DNA of 64,000 nt from assembly GCF_963676685.1 (NCBI RefSeq), contig NC_092344.1, positions 43,096,589 to 43,160,588 on the forward strand, read 5' to 3'. The notes under the pieces are model-generated. The model ran no database searches, had not been told where the DNA came from, and saw nothing but the letters and a program-made list of their open reading frames with translations. Below, in pieces: positions 60,801 through 64,000 of this stretch. The position numbers and the translations under genes are program-made. The DNA comes from Mytilus edulis. Lineage: Eukaryota > Mollusca > Bivalvia > Mytilida > Mytilidae. Each line of letters begins with the position of its first letter. The first letter of the stretch is position 1.

Positions 60801-63599
60801 CAGGTGCTCTGGAAGGGTAGGCAGACCCTGTTCCACAAGTAGCACCCGTCGTGTTGTCCATGTTATTTCAAACTCGGTAAATAGTTTAATTCGGTTAGTC
60901 ACATTCATAAATAGGGAAGGGGATTGTAGTTGAGATTCATTTCCGATATCATCTGTGTAACGGTTATTCCATAACGGTCAACCAACTCGTGATGGCGTCC
61001 GTAAAATTTAAGAAGGGAACTTGTTTGTTCTATGGTCGGGTTGTCTCTTTGACACATTCCTCATTTCAATTCTCAATTTTATGATTTCAACTTCACCATT
61101 TGGAAGTCTTGGTTTAATAGCTTCCTTGTACATGTAAGCAGCAACCCTCTATCAAGGAAATCATGATAGGAAATACAAGCGCGGGAATATCGTATCAATT
61201 GGAATACTGACAGTTCGTTGAAAATCAAGTAACAAATATGTTTTCAGTCAAGAAATCAAGCATCATGATAATGTCAGTTTCAGAGAATTTTTTTAAGCTG
61301 TATTGTCATTTGATAATAAAGATGCCGGTGAGTGTTTCATTGGGGAGAGTAATCAAATTCGTCTGGAGAGAGTCCTTTCCTAGGCGTGCACGAGTGCTTT
61401 TGAGAGGATTCCATATATGAAGGTCTACTCTATGATTTTCCTCCATGTTTCGGTGCATTGATCTACTGCCGTGACTTTTTTTCTGACCATGATAGTGACT
61501 GAAAAGGAAAAGGAATCCTTTTCCAGCTTTAAAACAAAATATTTTAAATGATTTTAAATTTTTTTATTAAATCAAAAGCTCATGTCATATAAAACTTTAT
61601 ATAAAACAGACAAAAAGTAAGTACCTGCAGTTCGTAATGTGTAATCATTATATAGTAGATGTGTTTGAGTTAAAAGTATTAGATGAAGACCGATTTATAT
61701 GCAAATATTTTCTTTTTTTTTCAAAAGCCTCTACCCTTTGAGATGCAAAATCTGACACCCCGAGCGACACTTTATATTTTGATGAAAAAACTAGTTTTAA
61801 AACCGATTAATTGTAAGTAAGAATCTGGTATTTGGTTAAATTTCATGATATGAATTAAATTCTATATAAATGATATAGGGGGGGTTGTTTGAGAAAACAT
61901 AGCACTAAAATCGACTGCTTGCAGGAAATAGATTGTGTTGCAGTTCCTTCTGTGCAATACATTATATGGTACTAAGAATTCTGAAAAAAGAAATATTGAT
62001 ATTTCAACTTACTTTGATAATTTTTCTTCGCTTCGAAACTGCCACTCCGTGTCAAACATATCCGACACCCCGCATGTGGTGTTCTATACGGTGGTCACGG
62101 ATAAATTTTTTGTAGCCGAAACGCGCATCAGGGGCAGATATAAAATTGCAATCCTGCGATCTATAATGAGTTTATTTACAACCACTGGGTTGATGCTACA
62201 GCTGGTTGAGTTAATTTCCCGAGAACTGTACATGTGTTGACTAGAGTTATCATTGATATATTCATAATAATAAATTTACTGCTTACAAAACTTTGAATAT
62301 TTGAAATACGAAGGTTTTTCTCCCTAAGGAAAAGATTACCTTATCTGTATTTGACAAAACTTCAAGTTATAGGAATTTTTGGTTCTCAATGTTCTTCAAC
62401 TTCGTACTTTATTTGGCCTTTTTAACATATTTTGATTCGTGCGTCACTGATGAGTCTTTTGTAGACAAAACGCGCGCCTGGCGCAAATGTAAAATAGCAG
62501 CCATTGAAGTTTACTTATTACAAACAGAAAAAAAATGATAAACAAACAAAAGGTTTCACAGTAATGCGAACAGTTTTATACAAAGGACTGTAAAATATAC
62601 TAAATAATATTAAAATTAATTTGTCTCTCGATGTTTTATTGATGTTCCCTCACGTTTAAAACTTTTCCTTTACTTTTCCTTCTTCTCTTTCTGTTACATG
62701 GACAATGCTTACGAAAATTGTTCAATATATTGCAATAGTCAATAATTGTCGTCCATTTAACGCTCCACGTTACAAGATTGAATCCTTGTGTTAAAATATT
62801 GAATATTGCAGACGCAGCTTATATTACAAACAAATTTGGATAATCATATAATAAAATTAAGTACAGAATCATTGCCTTATAGTCTCATTCTTATACACCT
62901 TGTCTGTATCTACGCTTCGCTTGTAAGGATCTCTAAACACTCCGTTCTATTTTTCTGTTCAAATAACTATAACGAAAACCAATTAAGCTTCAGCGTACGA
63001 ATTTGTTTGGAAGTGTAACAAAAAGGCAAAACCAAATAATCCCGTACGGGACTTCTTAATAGATAAATAAATAAATAAATTAGAAAAAGTTATAATGACA
63101 CCTATACGAGATGGGCGATTGGGAAATGTTTTATGTACATTTAAAATTCACATCAAATATATTCATATGTTTTAAACAGTATTCATGGATCCGTGTATCT
63201 ACATATTTCAGTAAAACTGATAATACAGAATTTAATTCGGCATTTAAAAAAACTGAACCAATTGTTTAGGAAACAGCTTACCAGTGTAACAAGTCATTCT
63301 AACAGCTGCGTTGATAAAGGTGTCGCCTTTTTGTGTCGATAAATTGGTATATTTACAGCCACAGATTATTAAGTAAGCAATGAAAAACATACATTCAGGA
63401 AACTTTGCCAGCAGTTCCATACCACAGAGCGGTTCAAGGTCAAAATCAAGTTCTACATAAACAGGATTTATAGTCCGCATAAAATTTGAGATGTATTTCG
63501 CTGCCTCCAGTTCTCTTTCCAATATAAAACTATGCAAGACCCAAACCCATATGTCGAATCCCACTGGAAACGGAATCATTTTTTGCATGCTTGTCGATG
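27910..63599 (-). CDS. TRANK1-like: TRANK1-like TPR/ankyrin/UvrD-helicase gene (17 exons, 5' end outside window)
   Basis: Exons, 5' to 3' on the minus strand: 63599-63282, 59597-59313, 57607-57293, 56428-56156, 55062-54904, 54715-54168, 51871-51806, 49397-48527, 47963-46774, 46409-45999, 45006-44910, 39042-38845, 37299-36989, 35142-34990, 33705-33483, 31809-29208, 28041-27910. Every junction has AG acceptors and GT donors, and phases agree throughout. About 2,700 residues are visible; human TRANK1 is roughly 2,900-3,000. Order: ankyrin-like region, acidic linkers, UvrD/Rep SF1 helicase core, helical/TPR-like repeats, long C-terminal domain, basic tail. TRANK1's molecular role is poorly known; ATP-driven nucleic-acid remodelling is inferred from the helicase motifs. 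The one defect is a frameshift at the A7 tract 29476-29482. Introns are full of mobile elements. Confidence 0.9.
28042..29207 (-). other. Last intron
   Basis: 1.17 kb between donor 'gtacgt' and acceptor 'gtttcag'. No repeat or gene is recognised inside. Short open frames, such as the plus-strand one at 28459-28707, lack motifs. Confidence 0.7.
29208..31809 (-). CDS. TRANK1-like: TRANK1-like exon 16: large C-terminal domain, frameshifted
   Basis: The exon is 2,602 nt. It begins 'GQTRKAASLYVDYGYAQEAL', a helical repeat continuing the TPR-like series, and then runs as a long alpha-helical region with no known fold that I can name. The frame ends at TAG 29461-29459. A second frame opens across the same spot and runs 'LEKVRQFITKYELSSGD' to 'SVKELSSVKLK' and a clean donor (AAG|gtacgt). 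Only a -1/+2 length error separates them. The shared window contains an A7 tract (29476-29482), so one missing A explains it. With that base, the exon exits in phase 0, exactly what exon 17 needs. Confidence 0.88.
29476..29482 (-). other. A7 homopolymer at the frameshift
   Basis: Seven A residues on the coding strand lie inside the only short window (about 29457-29493) where the two frames overlap without stops: frame 2 has TGA upstream, and frame 0 has TAG downstream. In the reading frame it is AAA AAA A after a G, not a canonical X-XXY-YYZ slippery site. An indel is therefore more likely than programmed frameshifting. Confidence 0.8.
32042..32165 (+). repeat. Dispersed 'gccaaagagacaacaac' repeat, short copy
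   Basis: 'aatgtgccaaagagacaaca', 'cccgaccatag', 'aacaacagcagaaggtcacc' and 'aacaggtcttcaatgtagcg' match in reverse the copy at 58975-59090, and partly 61025-61082. Confidence 0.75.
32309..33219. mobile_element. 911-bp TIR element with 5-bp target duplication CATAG
   Basis: The ends 'acggcgtgcacaaag' (32309) and 'ctttgtgcacgccgt' (33219) are perfect inverted repeats, flanked by CATAG at 32304-32308 and 33220-33224. No transposase is visible, so it is non-autonomous. The terminal sequence and 5-bp duplication do not match a family I can name with confidence. Confidence 0.8.
33483..33705 (-). CDS. TRANK1-like: TRANK1-like exon 15: charged helical linker
   Basis: It has a 'gtttcag' acceptor and exits in phase 1 before 'gtaaat'. 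It encodes 'ENPNPDKTEVRDNQTED', then helices 'QINRNAAEYYHTQKNHDEMK' and 'RVMFLVKKFDGANDYIKLAA'. It extends the helical repeat region after the helicase. The phase-1 exit matches exon 16. Confidence 0.85.
34223..34778 (+). mobile_element. Hairpin-ended repeat R1 (short form)
   Basis: The 5' end is 'ctagaggctctcaagagcct', a hairpin followed by 'gtgtcactcacct'. The 3' end is 'agctcacctggccc' / 'gggccaggtgagct' (14-bp stem, ttc loop), then 'aaaa'. The interior contains two units with 'ccattcattggttctcta'-like text. It shares ends with R2-R4 but has a different inside. Class is unproven; the 3' stem-loop next to CTAA recalls Helitron/Helentron ends. Confidence 0.75.
34990..35142 (-). CDS. TRANK1-like: TRANK1-like exon 14: TPR-like repeat
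   Basis: A 51-codon phase 0-0 exon with acceptor 'atttcaag' and donor 'gtgaga'. It encodes 'FEKAAEMYRRTKKPLESC', 'KYYERAGRYEKSIDVHLENK' and 'QFEEAIHSLHRYQ': three short helix pairs with A/Y/G spacing of tetratricopeptide-like repeats. Its symmetric phase means skipping it would keep the frame. Confidence 0.88.
36036..36400 (+). mobile_element. Hammerhead-bounded retrozyme-like element
   Basis: A broken hammerhead remnant ('gtcttttgtagacga', 36046-36060) is followed by about 290 bp with 'tttacaaccactgggtcgat', 'cagtagtcagcacttctgtg' and 'tcttcaacttcgtactttat', and then by a fuller hammerhead at 36348-36391. Two hammerheads about one monomer apart is the layout of metazoan retrozymes. It lies in the intron between exons 13 and 14, antisense to the gene. 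Confidence 0.65.
36348..36391 (+). ncRNA. Hammerhead ribozyme (type I), core mutated
   Basis: Stem I gcgtca/tggcgt, stem II GTCT/AGAC with loop 'tttgt', GAAA box, short stem III 'acgcgcgt' and cleavage triplet GTC are all present. The core reads CTAATGA instead of CTGATGA (G5 to A), a change known to abolish cleavage in hammerheads. Confidence 0.8.
36989..37299 (-). CDS. TRANK1-like: TRANK1-like exon 13: TPR-like helical repeats
   Basis: Enters in phase 1 and exits in phase 0 before 'gttagt'. It encodes 'STPREWVDKGEEFMKLKMYT', 'QAVKCFNTAGDSKMEDIAHA', 'KFLEAKKTKEAAKCLETAKQ' and 'FDLAAELYEKREQ'. Repeated A-x-x-C/Y and E-A-A patterns fit TPR-like repeats immediately after the helicase core, as in TRANK1 proteins. 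Confidence 0.9.
37382..38186 (+). mobile_element. Hairpin-ended repeat R2 (one internal unit)
   Basis: The 5' end is 'ctagaggctctaaagagcct'. One ~525-bp-family internal unit ('gacaataactccttaaggag', 'ttcagaggagaagatttttg') follows, then a (gacgacgga)n stretch and the 3' stem-loop 'ggccctttgggcc' with 'gtgagctaaaa'. It lies in the intron between exons 12 and 13. Confidence 0.8.
38845..39042 (-). CDS. TRANK1-like: TRANK1-like exon 12: helicase motif VI
   Basis: Phase 1 to phase 1. 'DLRPLSFNPKQHKVLNSELK' is followed by 'QLYTAITRARQNVWIYDED', where YTAITRAR (38977-38954) is SF1/UvrD motif VI with the arginine finger. 'PIFEYFQALHLVELV' closes the helicase fold. The donor is 'gtaaaa', a little weak. 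Confidence 0.9.
39535..39790 (+). repeat. 'gccaatgagacaac'-family copy split by a hammerhead repeat
   Basis: The left part 'gatgagtgccaatgaaacaa' (39542-39572) and right part 'caaacagcaagctataaagg' to 'ccattcaaacgggaaaacc' (39713-39782) belong to one repeat. About 115 bp of the hammerhead family (about 39573-39688) lie between. Confidence 0.7.
39606..39639 (+). ncRNA. Hammerhead ribozyme (type I), intact core
   Basis: Stem I is gcgtca (39606-39611) pairing with tggcgt (39634-39639), including G-U wobbles. The core is CTGATGA (39612-39618). Stem II is GTTT/AGAC with one G-U pair and a short loop. The GAAA box is followed by a minimal stem III within 'acgcgcgt' and GTC (39631-39633), with predicted cleavage after 39633. 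All invariant nucleotides are present. Such tiny stem III hammerheads usually work best as dimers. Confidence 0.85.
39789..39822. repeat. (TA)n microsatellite
   Basis: Pure TA run next to the SINE at 39823. Confidence 0.95.
39823..39981 (-). mobile_element. tRNA-derived SINE, copy B (diverged subfamily)
   Basis: The minus-strand head has A box 'tggtcgagtgg' and B box 'agttcgaatcc', with a tail containing 'gacgaacaaaaaattgtc' before (TA)n. It differs from copies A and C at many positions, so it is an older or separate subfamily. Confidence 0.8.
40350..40695 (+). repeat. Dispersed repeat ending in (GGAC)n
   Basis: 'atttcgtcaaaataagccca', 'gtgcacggatgcccc', 'aagtttcaagttgattggac' and a (gaacggac)n stretch are followed by 'taatgcccataaatggg'. 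The same 3' end is at 27515-27590. Confidence 0.7.
43201..43244 (-). ncRNA. Hammerhead ribozyme relic
   Basis: On the minus strand: gcgtca, then CCGATGA (U4 to C), stem II GTCT/AGAC, GAAA, 'cgcgtgtc'. Stem I on the 3' side is degraded (taacgt). Inactive by the core change. Confidence 0.7.
43468..44707 (+). mobile_element. Hairpin-ended repeat R3 (two internal units)
   Basis: Same ends as R2. The block 'aaattgactataaagggcaa' through 'cagaggaaaagatttttgta' occurs twice, about 530 bp apart. It ends in (gacggac)n and the 'ggccctatgggcc' stem-loop. Confidence 0.8.
44910..45006 (-). CDS. TRANK1-like: TRANK1-like exon 11
   Basis: A 97-nt exon, phase 0 in and phase 1 out, with acceptor 'tttcag' and donor 'gtaaaa'. 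It encodes 'ATKEWRVVLSFLEKLVKKDS' and 'KNESKIPLQMSTG', a helix between helicase motifs V and VI. Too short for independent recognition; supported by phase and splice fit. Confidence 0.82.
45007..45998 (-). other. Intron, with a dispersed repeat end
   Basis: 'gtaacccggatttg...ctcaatcgga' and 'tatactactgttgc' near 45805-45860 match the text near 23410-23455. Nothing else is recognised. Confidence 0.55.
45999..46409 (-). CDS. TRANK1-like: TRANK1-like exon 10: helicase motifs IV and V
   Basis: 137 codons, phase 0-0, donor 'gtaatg'. 'VKTVGVSVQPDHIYELPHNY' leads to NYRSH (46355-46341, motif IV region) and 'SGITALATSVLDILKDLFPD'. 'LILTLYEAKGLEFDDVLLYN' carries EAKGLEFDD (46058-46032), which is motif V of UvrD-like helicases. 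'HQAILVVNDKAR' matches the preceding 2B/2A strand. Confidence 0.93.
46774..47963 (-). CDS. TRANK1-like: TRANK1-like exon 9: helicase motifs II and III with acidic linker
   Basis: Phase 1 in, phase 0 out (donor gtaagt). The first half is a variable acidic linker, including 'DYEYSDDSESDEEEEEVDQ'. 'VTYEVFEDVIWPRIIGKFKK' and 'LVWTEIMSIIKGSYEAIYGG' are conserved TRANK1 blocks. 'YVDEAQDFAQAELFLLIKLC' holds Walker B VDEAQD (46947-46930), and 'GMFVTGDTAQSIMKGISFRF' holds motif III (46863-46846). The glutamate needed for ATP hydrolysis is intact. Confidence 0.95.
48527..49397 (-). CDS. TRANK1-like: TRANK1-like exon 8: helicase motif I (Walker A)
   Basis: Phase 0 in, phase 1 out. It begins 'IWHGSLEGKQWEVECTSGVL'; the middle is helical ('ERILKIVNALASGI'). 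The C-terminal half has the Q-like motif region and 'VLIGRSGTGKTTCCVYRLWY', in which GRSGTGKTT (48662-48636) is the Walker A loop. The lysine and threonine for ATP/Mg binding are present. Confidence 0.95.
49398..51805 (-). other. Intron (2.4 kb)
   Basis: Mostly unrecognised AT-rich DNA. At 51274-51370 there is a 48-bp tandem duplication ('ccaggtttaatccacc...'), within a dispersed repeat running to about 51505. Confidence 0.6.
51274..51505 (+). repeat. Dispersed repeat with 48-bp tandem duplication
   Basis: 'aaaaccaggtttaatccacc' to 'aaatgcctgtacc' occurs twice in tandem, then 'gacagttcttgtccattcg' and 'cagtatttttgtgatttta'. Related copies: 25155-25300 and 52290-52415. Confidence 0.8.
51806..51871 (-). 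CDS. TRANK1-like: TRANK1-like exon 7: short acidic exon
   Basis: A 66-nt phase 0-0 exon with acceptor 'cttttag' and donor 'gtaagt'. It encodes 22 residues, 'VEKIPVDNEDVDESEIDQMD' then LG, an acidic linker between ankyrin and helicase parts. Skipping it would keep the frame. Confidence 0.8.
52701..54012 (+). mobile_element. Hairpin-ended repeat R4 (two internal units)
   Basis: The 5' end is slightly degraded ('ctaaaggcttttaagagcct'). Two ~525-bp units follow ('aaattgactataaagggcaa' near 52945 and its match near 53466), then (gacggac)n and the 'ggccctttgggcc' stem-loop at 53985-54000. The 3' arm has one mismatch (gtcagct). Confidence 0.8.
54168..54715 (-). CDS. TRANK1-like: TRANK1-like exon 6: ankyrin-like plus charged linker
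   Basis: Phase 1 in (acceptor 'attgcag'), phase 0 out (gtaagt). 'NFSVFNKCLELYAKHPDKYA' leads to 'NENTLFHLVAKET' and 'NKDGKLPLDYLKA', which are ankyrin-repeat phrases. The rest is a lysine/threonine-rich linker ('EKQKKTTDEPTIPKPTVEKR'). Confidence 0.9.
54904..55062 (-). CDS. TRANK1-like: TRANK1-like exon 5: ankyrin-like
   Basis: A 53-codon phase 1-1 exon, acceptor 'tttgtag', donor 'gtaagt'. It encodes 'GQICITNAVDRQWYNLLNTL' and 'STPIHSALFLGLHKDP', an ankyrin helix pair with a T-P-I-H-S-A core. Confidence 0.88.
56156..56428 (-). CDS. TRANK1-like: TRANK1-like exon 4: helical segment
   Basis: A 91-codon phase 1-1 exon. 'IPEELCRIAQKQFEKVLHHL' and 'KWMQLYQLVTTHNRKHGIL' are helical. 'VVDCFLRNGGRVD' recalls the ankyrin 'LL.NGA.V' turn. 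The donor is 'gtaaag'. Confidence 0.88.
56638..56680 (-). ncRNA. Degenerate hammerhead relative
   Basis: Minus strand 'gcgagatgagtc', stem II GTCT...AGAC, GAAA, 'cgcgcatctcgc'. Stem I (gcga/tcgc) has changed on both sides, but the core lacks nucleotides of CTGATGA, so it is not a working ribozyme. It belongs to a sister subfamily of the hammerhead repeat. Confidence 0.5.
57293..57607 (-). CDS. TRANK1-like: TRANK1-like exon 3: linker and helical region
   Basis: A 105-codon phase 1-1 exon, acceptor 'tttatag', donor 'gtaagt'. It has no ATG, so a start-codon ORF search misses it. 'DKPDHHGRANSPATQLKSD' then a coiled-coil-like Q/E/K stretch ('QKQQTENQIHKLEEQNNEVE') and 'DPSLAFKDLIRLIRSKHRSP'. Two CxxC-like cysteines ('DKCKPCQDTFNKCKD') may be chance. 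Confidence 0.88.
58397..58417. repeat. (TA)n microsatellite
   Basis: Short TA run next to SINE copy C. Confidence 0.9.
58417..58577 (-). mobile_element. tRNA-derived SINE, copy C
   Basis: Nearly the same as copy A at 15708-15861: A-box region 'tggtctagcgg', B box 'ggtttgaatcc' (one change), tail 'acagatctaacattg', with an extra 'cccag' duplication in the tail. Located in the intron between exons 2 and 3, in gene orientation. Confidence 0.85.
58800..59095 (-). repeat. Dispersed repeat, longer copy
   Basis: 'gtttaaccccgccgcaattt', 'cctgtcccaagtcaggagcc', 'ggccagctgaaggacgcctc', 'acattgatgacctgttggtg' and 'ggtcgggttgttgtctcttt' are its landmarks. The reverse copy at 32042-32165 and parts of 22180-22245 match. 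Confidence 0.75.
59313..59597 (-). CDS. TRANK1-like: TRANK1-like exon 2 (in window): ankyrin repeats
   Basis: A 95-codon phase 1-1 exon, acceptor 'ataaaag', donor 'gttcgt'. 'GIPNVLKGVCQHLQTGENSS' leads to 'DCKGNSGLHIAAARKIEN' and 'VIEILITTNINPFLNNNDGM', two ankyrin repeats with the G-x-x-x-L-H-x-A-A signature. It is the clearest ankyrin exon. Confidence 0.9.
60180..60620. repeat. Large imperfect palindrome inside the transposon
   Basis: 60180-60375 and about 60430-60620 are inverted copies with indels. Shared blocks are 'ataacatcggaaatgtggt', 'ctacagactttttca', 'ggacacattacagaaaac' and 'gatccc'. About 55 bp lie between. The overlapping open frames on both strands are artefacts of the palindrome. 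Confidence 0.8.
61025..61440. repeat. Relics nested in the transposon
   Basis: 61025-61082 matches 'ggtcgggttgtctctttg' of the 58800-59095 repeat. 61140-61290 resembles the RT family at 5.0-6.6 kb ('caaccctctatcaagg', 'aagaaatcaagcatcatgat'). Confidence 0.55.
62095..62138 (+). ncRNA. Interrupted hammerhead ribozyme, 3' part
   Basis: Core CGGATAA (for CTGATGA), then GAAA and 'acgcgcatc'. Its 5' stem I strand is left at 59810-59815, on the other side of the transposon. It was already mutated, or has decayed since. Confidence 0.65.
62441..62484 (+). ncRNA. Hammerhead ribozyme, conserved-box mutations
   Basis: gcgtca, perfect CTGATGA and stem II GTCT/AGAC are kept. GAAA reads AAAA (G12 to A) and the cleavage triplet is GCC instead of GTC. 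Stem I 'gcgtca/tggcgc' remains good. Not expected to cleave. Confidence 0.75.
62800..63085 (+). pseudogene. 3' end of a decayed non-LTR retrotransposon
   Basis: It ends in 'ataaataaataaataaat' after 'cgtacgggacttcttaatag' and a short frame with 'FSVRICLEV', as found at the 3' ends of CR1/Jockey-type elements. Only the tail remains. Confidence 0.5.
63282..63599 (-). CDS. TRANK1-like: TRANK1-like exon 1 (first in window): N-terminal ankyrin region
   Basis: 318 nt, acceptor 'ttttgtag', donor 'gtaagc', phase 1 in and out. It encodes 'PVGFDIWVWVLHSFILEREL', 'NFMRTINPVYVELDFDLEPL' and 'STQKGDTFINAAVRMTCYTG', the last being an ankyrin-like G-D-T-x-x-x-A-A phrase. An upstream phase-1 exon must exist. 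63601-64000 shows no further exon. Confidence 0.85.
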
Positions 63600-64000
63600 C
63601 TACAAAATTGAAATTGTTATTATAATTCAAAAACAATTTAGGCTTTAATTCCTGATTATTTCAAATATACACTTCATTTGCATTTGAGATTACTACCCCA
63701 AATCTATTGCATCAAATATTTCAGTCACACCATTCATCTGAGATCACTACCCTCACAAATGTAAAATTGAAATATCCCAATCAAAAACCTTCAAGTTATT
63801 TTTCTTCACCGGAAAATACGCGCCTTCATGACATAATTTTTCCAGAAAGAGGAGATCGCCTGTATTCCTAAACTATTAATGTTCATCAAGCGTAATAATG
63901 GTCGTCATTGTGCAGGATAAAATAGAAATAATTTGTGTTCCTTATTTACTTAGTCAAATTCCCATATGACAGCAGTGCTGATCTAGAAATATAAGAATTT

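Larger units (their letters stand above)
59816..62094. mobile_element. 2.28-kb long-inverted-repeat transposon in a hammerhead
   Basis: It begins 'ccaccgtgtagaac' and ends 'gttctatacggtgg', with inverted arms of at least 220 bp (59816-60035 and about 61880-62094) at roughly 90% identity. Weaker similarity runs to about 60080/61700. TCA flanks both sides (59813-59815, 62095-62097). No transposase frame is visible. The inside carries another large palindrome and old repeats. A 3-bp duplication fits CACTA or PIF/Harbinger types; the family is unassigned. Confidence 0.8.
59758..62490 (+). mobile_element. Retrozyme-like hammerhead element split by a transposon
   Basis: The left piece 59758-59815 ('ctcttcaacttcgtactttt' to 'cgagcgtca') continues after the insertion at 62095 with 'tcacggataaat...tgtagccgaaacgcgcatc'. 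About 310 bp of monomer ('tttacaaccactgggttgat', 'tcttcaacttcgtactttat') and a second hammerhead at 62441-62484 follow. The layout equals the 36036-36400 element. Confidence 0.7.

Overview
The window is AT-rich animal nuclear DNA. It has one long intron-rich gene on the minus strand, the first exons of a second gene, and many dispersed repeats. Several repeats are ones I recognise from marine mussels, so my best guess is a Mytilus-like bivalve. These include the 'gccaatgagacaac' family, the hairpin-ended 'gaggctctaaagagcctg' family, and the 'gatgagtc...gacgaaacgcg' family. The organism is inferred, not proven.

Main gene. Seventeen coding exons on the minus strand run from 63599 down to 27910 and join with consistent splice sites and phases. 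They encode about 2,700 residues of a TRANK1-like protein (TPR and ankyrin repeat-containing protein 1). Ankyrin-like exons (63.6-54.2 kb) come first, then a complete UvrD/Rep-type SF1 helicase core (49.4-38.8 kb) with motifs I, II, III, IV, V and VI all visible. Helical TPR-like exons (37.3-33.5 kb), a 2.6-kb penultimate exon (31.8-29.2 kb) and a short lysine/arginine-rich last exon (28.0-27.9 kb) follow. The true N-terminus lies beyond 64000. A one-base shortfall at an A7 tract (29476-29482) stops the penultimate exon early. The downstream frame, its donor site and the last exon are all intact, so this is probably an assembly homopolymer error or a recent frameshift allele.

Second gene. A start exon (8284-8230) and a TPR exon (7014-6767) on the same strand look like the 5' end of a second gene. 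It may be a tandem TRANK1-like paralogue running off the left side.

Mobile elements. From left to right: a 195-bp tandem satellite (1-790); a satellite array that reverses orientation (1.1-2.85 kb) with a minisatellite derived from it; a FLYWCH/MULE transposase relic (4.1-4.9 kb); a broken reverse transcriptase (5.0-6.6 kb); a TTA-flanked MITE (7.9-8.2 kb); a Penelope-like element with RT and GIY-YIG domains and an inverted extra 3' end (13.25-15.5 kb); three tRNA-derived SINEs next to (TA)n; a 5'-truncated non-LTR retrotransposon (18.9-20.5 kb); four hairpin-ended repeats with an expandable 525-bp internal unit; and a 911-bp element with a 5-bp target duplication (32.3-33.2 kb).

The most interesting layer is self-cleaving RNA. 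Copies of a hammerhead-ribozyme-bearing repeat lie at 36.0-36.4, 39.6, 43.2 and 62.1-62.5 kb. A further related but broken relic lies at 56.6 kb. The copy at 39606-39639 has an intact catalytic core. Two copies have the paired-hammerhead layout of metazoan retrozymes. A 2.28-kb inverted-repeat transposon has inserted exactly at the stem I/core boundary of one hammerhead (59816-62094, target duplication TCA). A second, separate hammerhead lineage survives as relics in both arms of the Penelope-like element.
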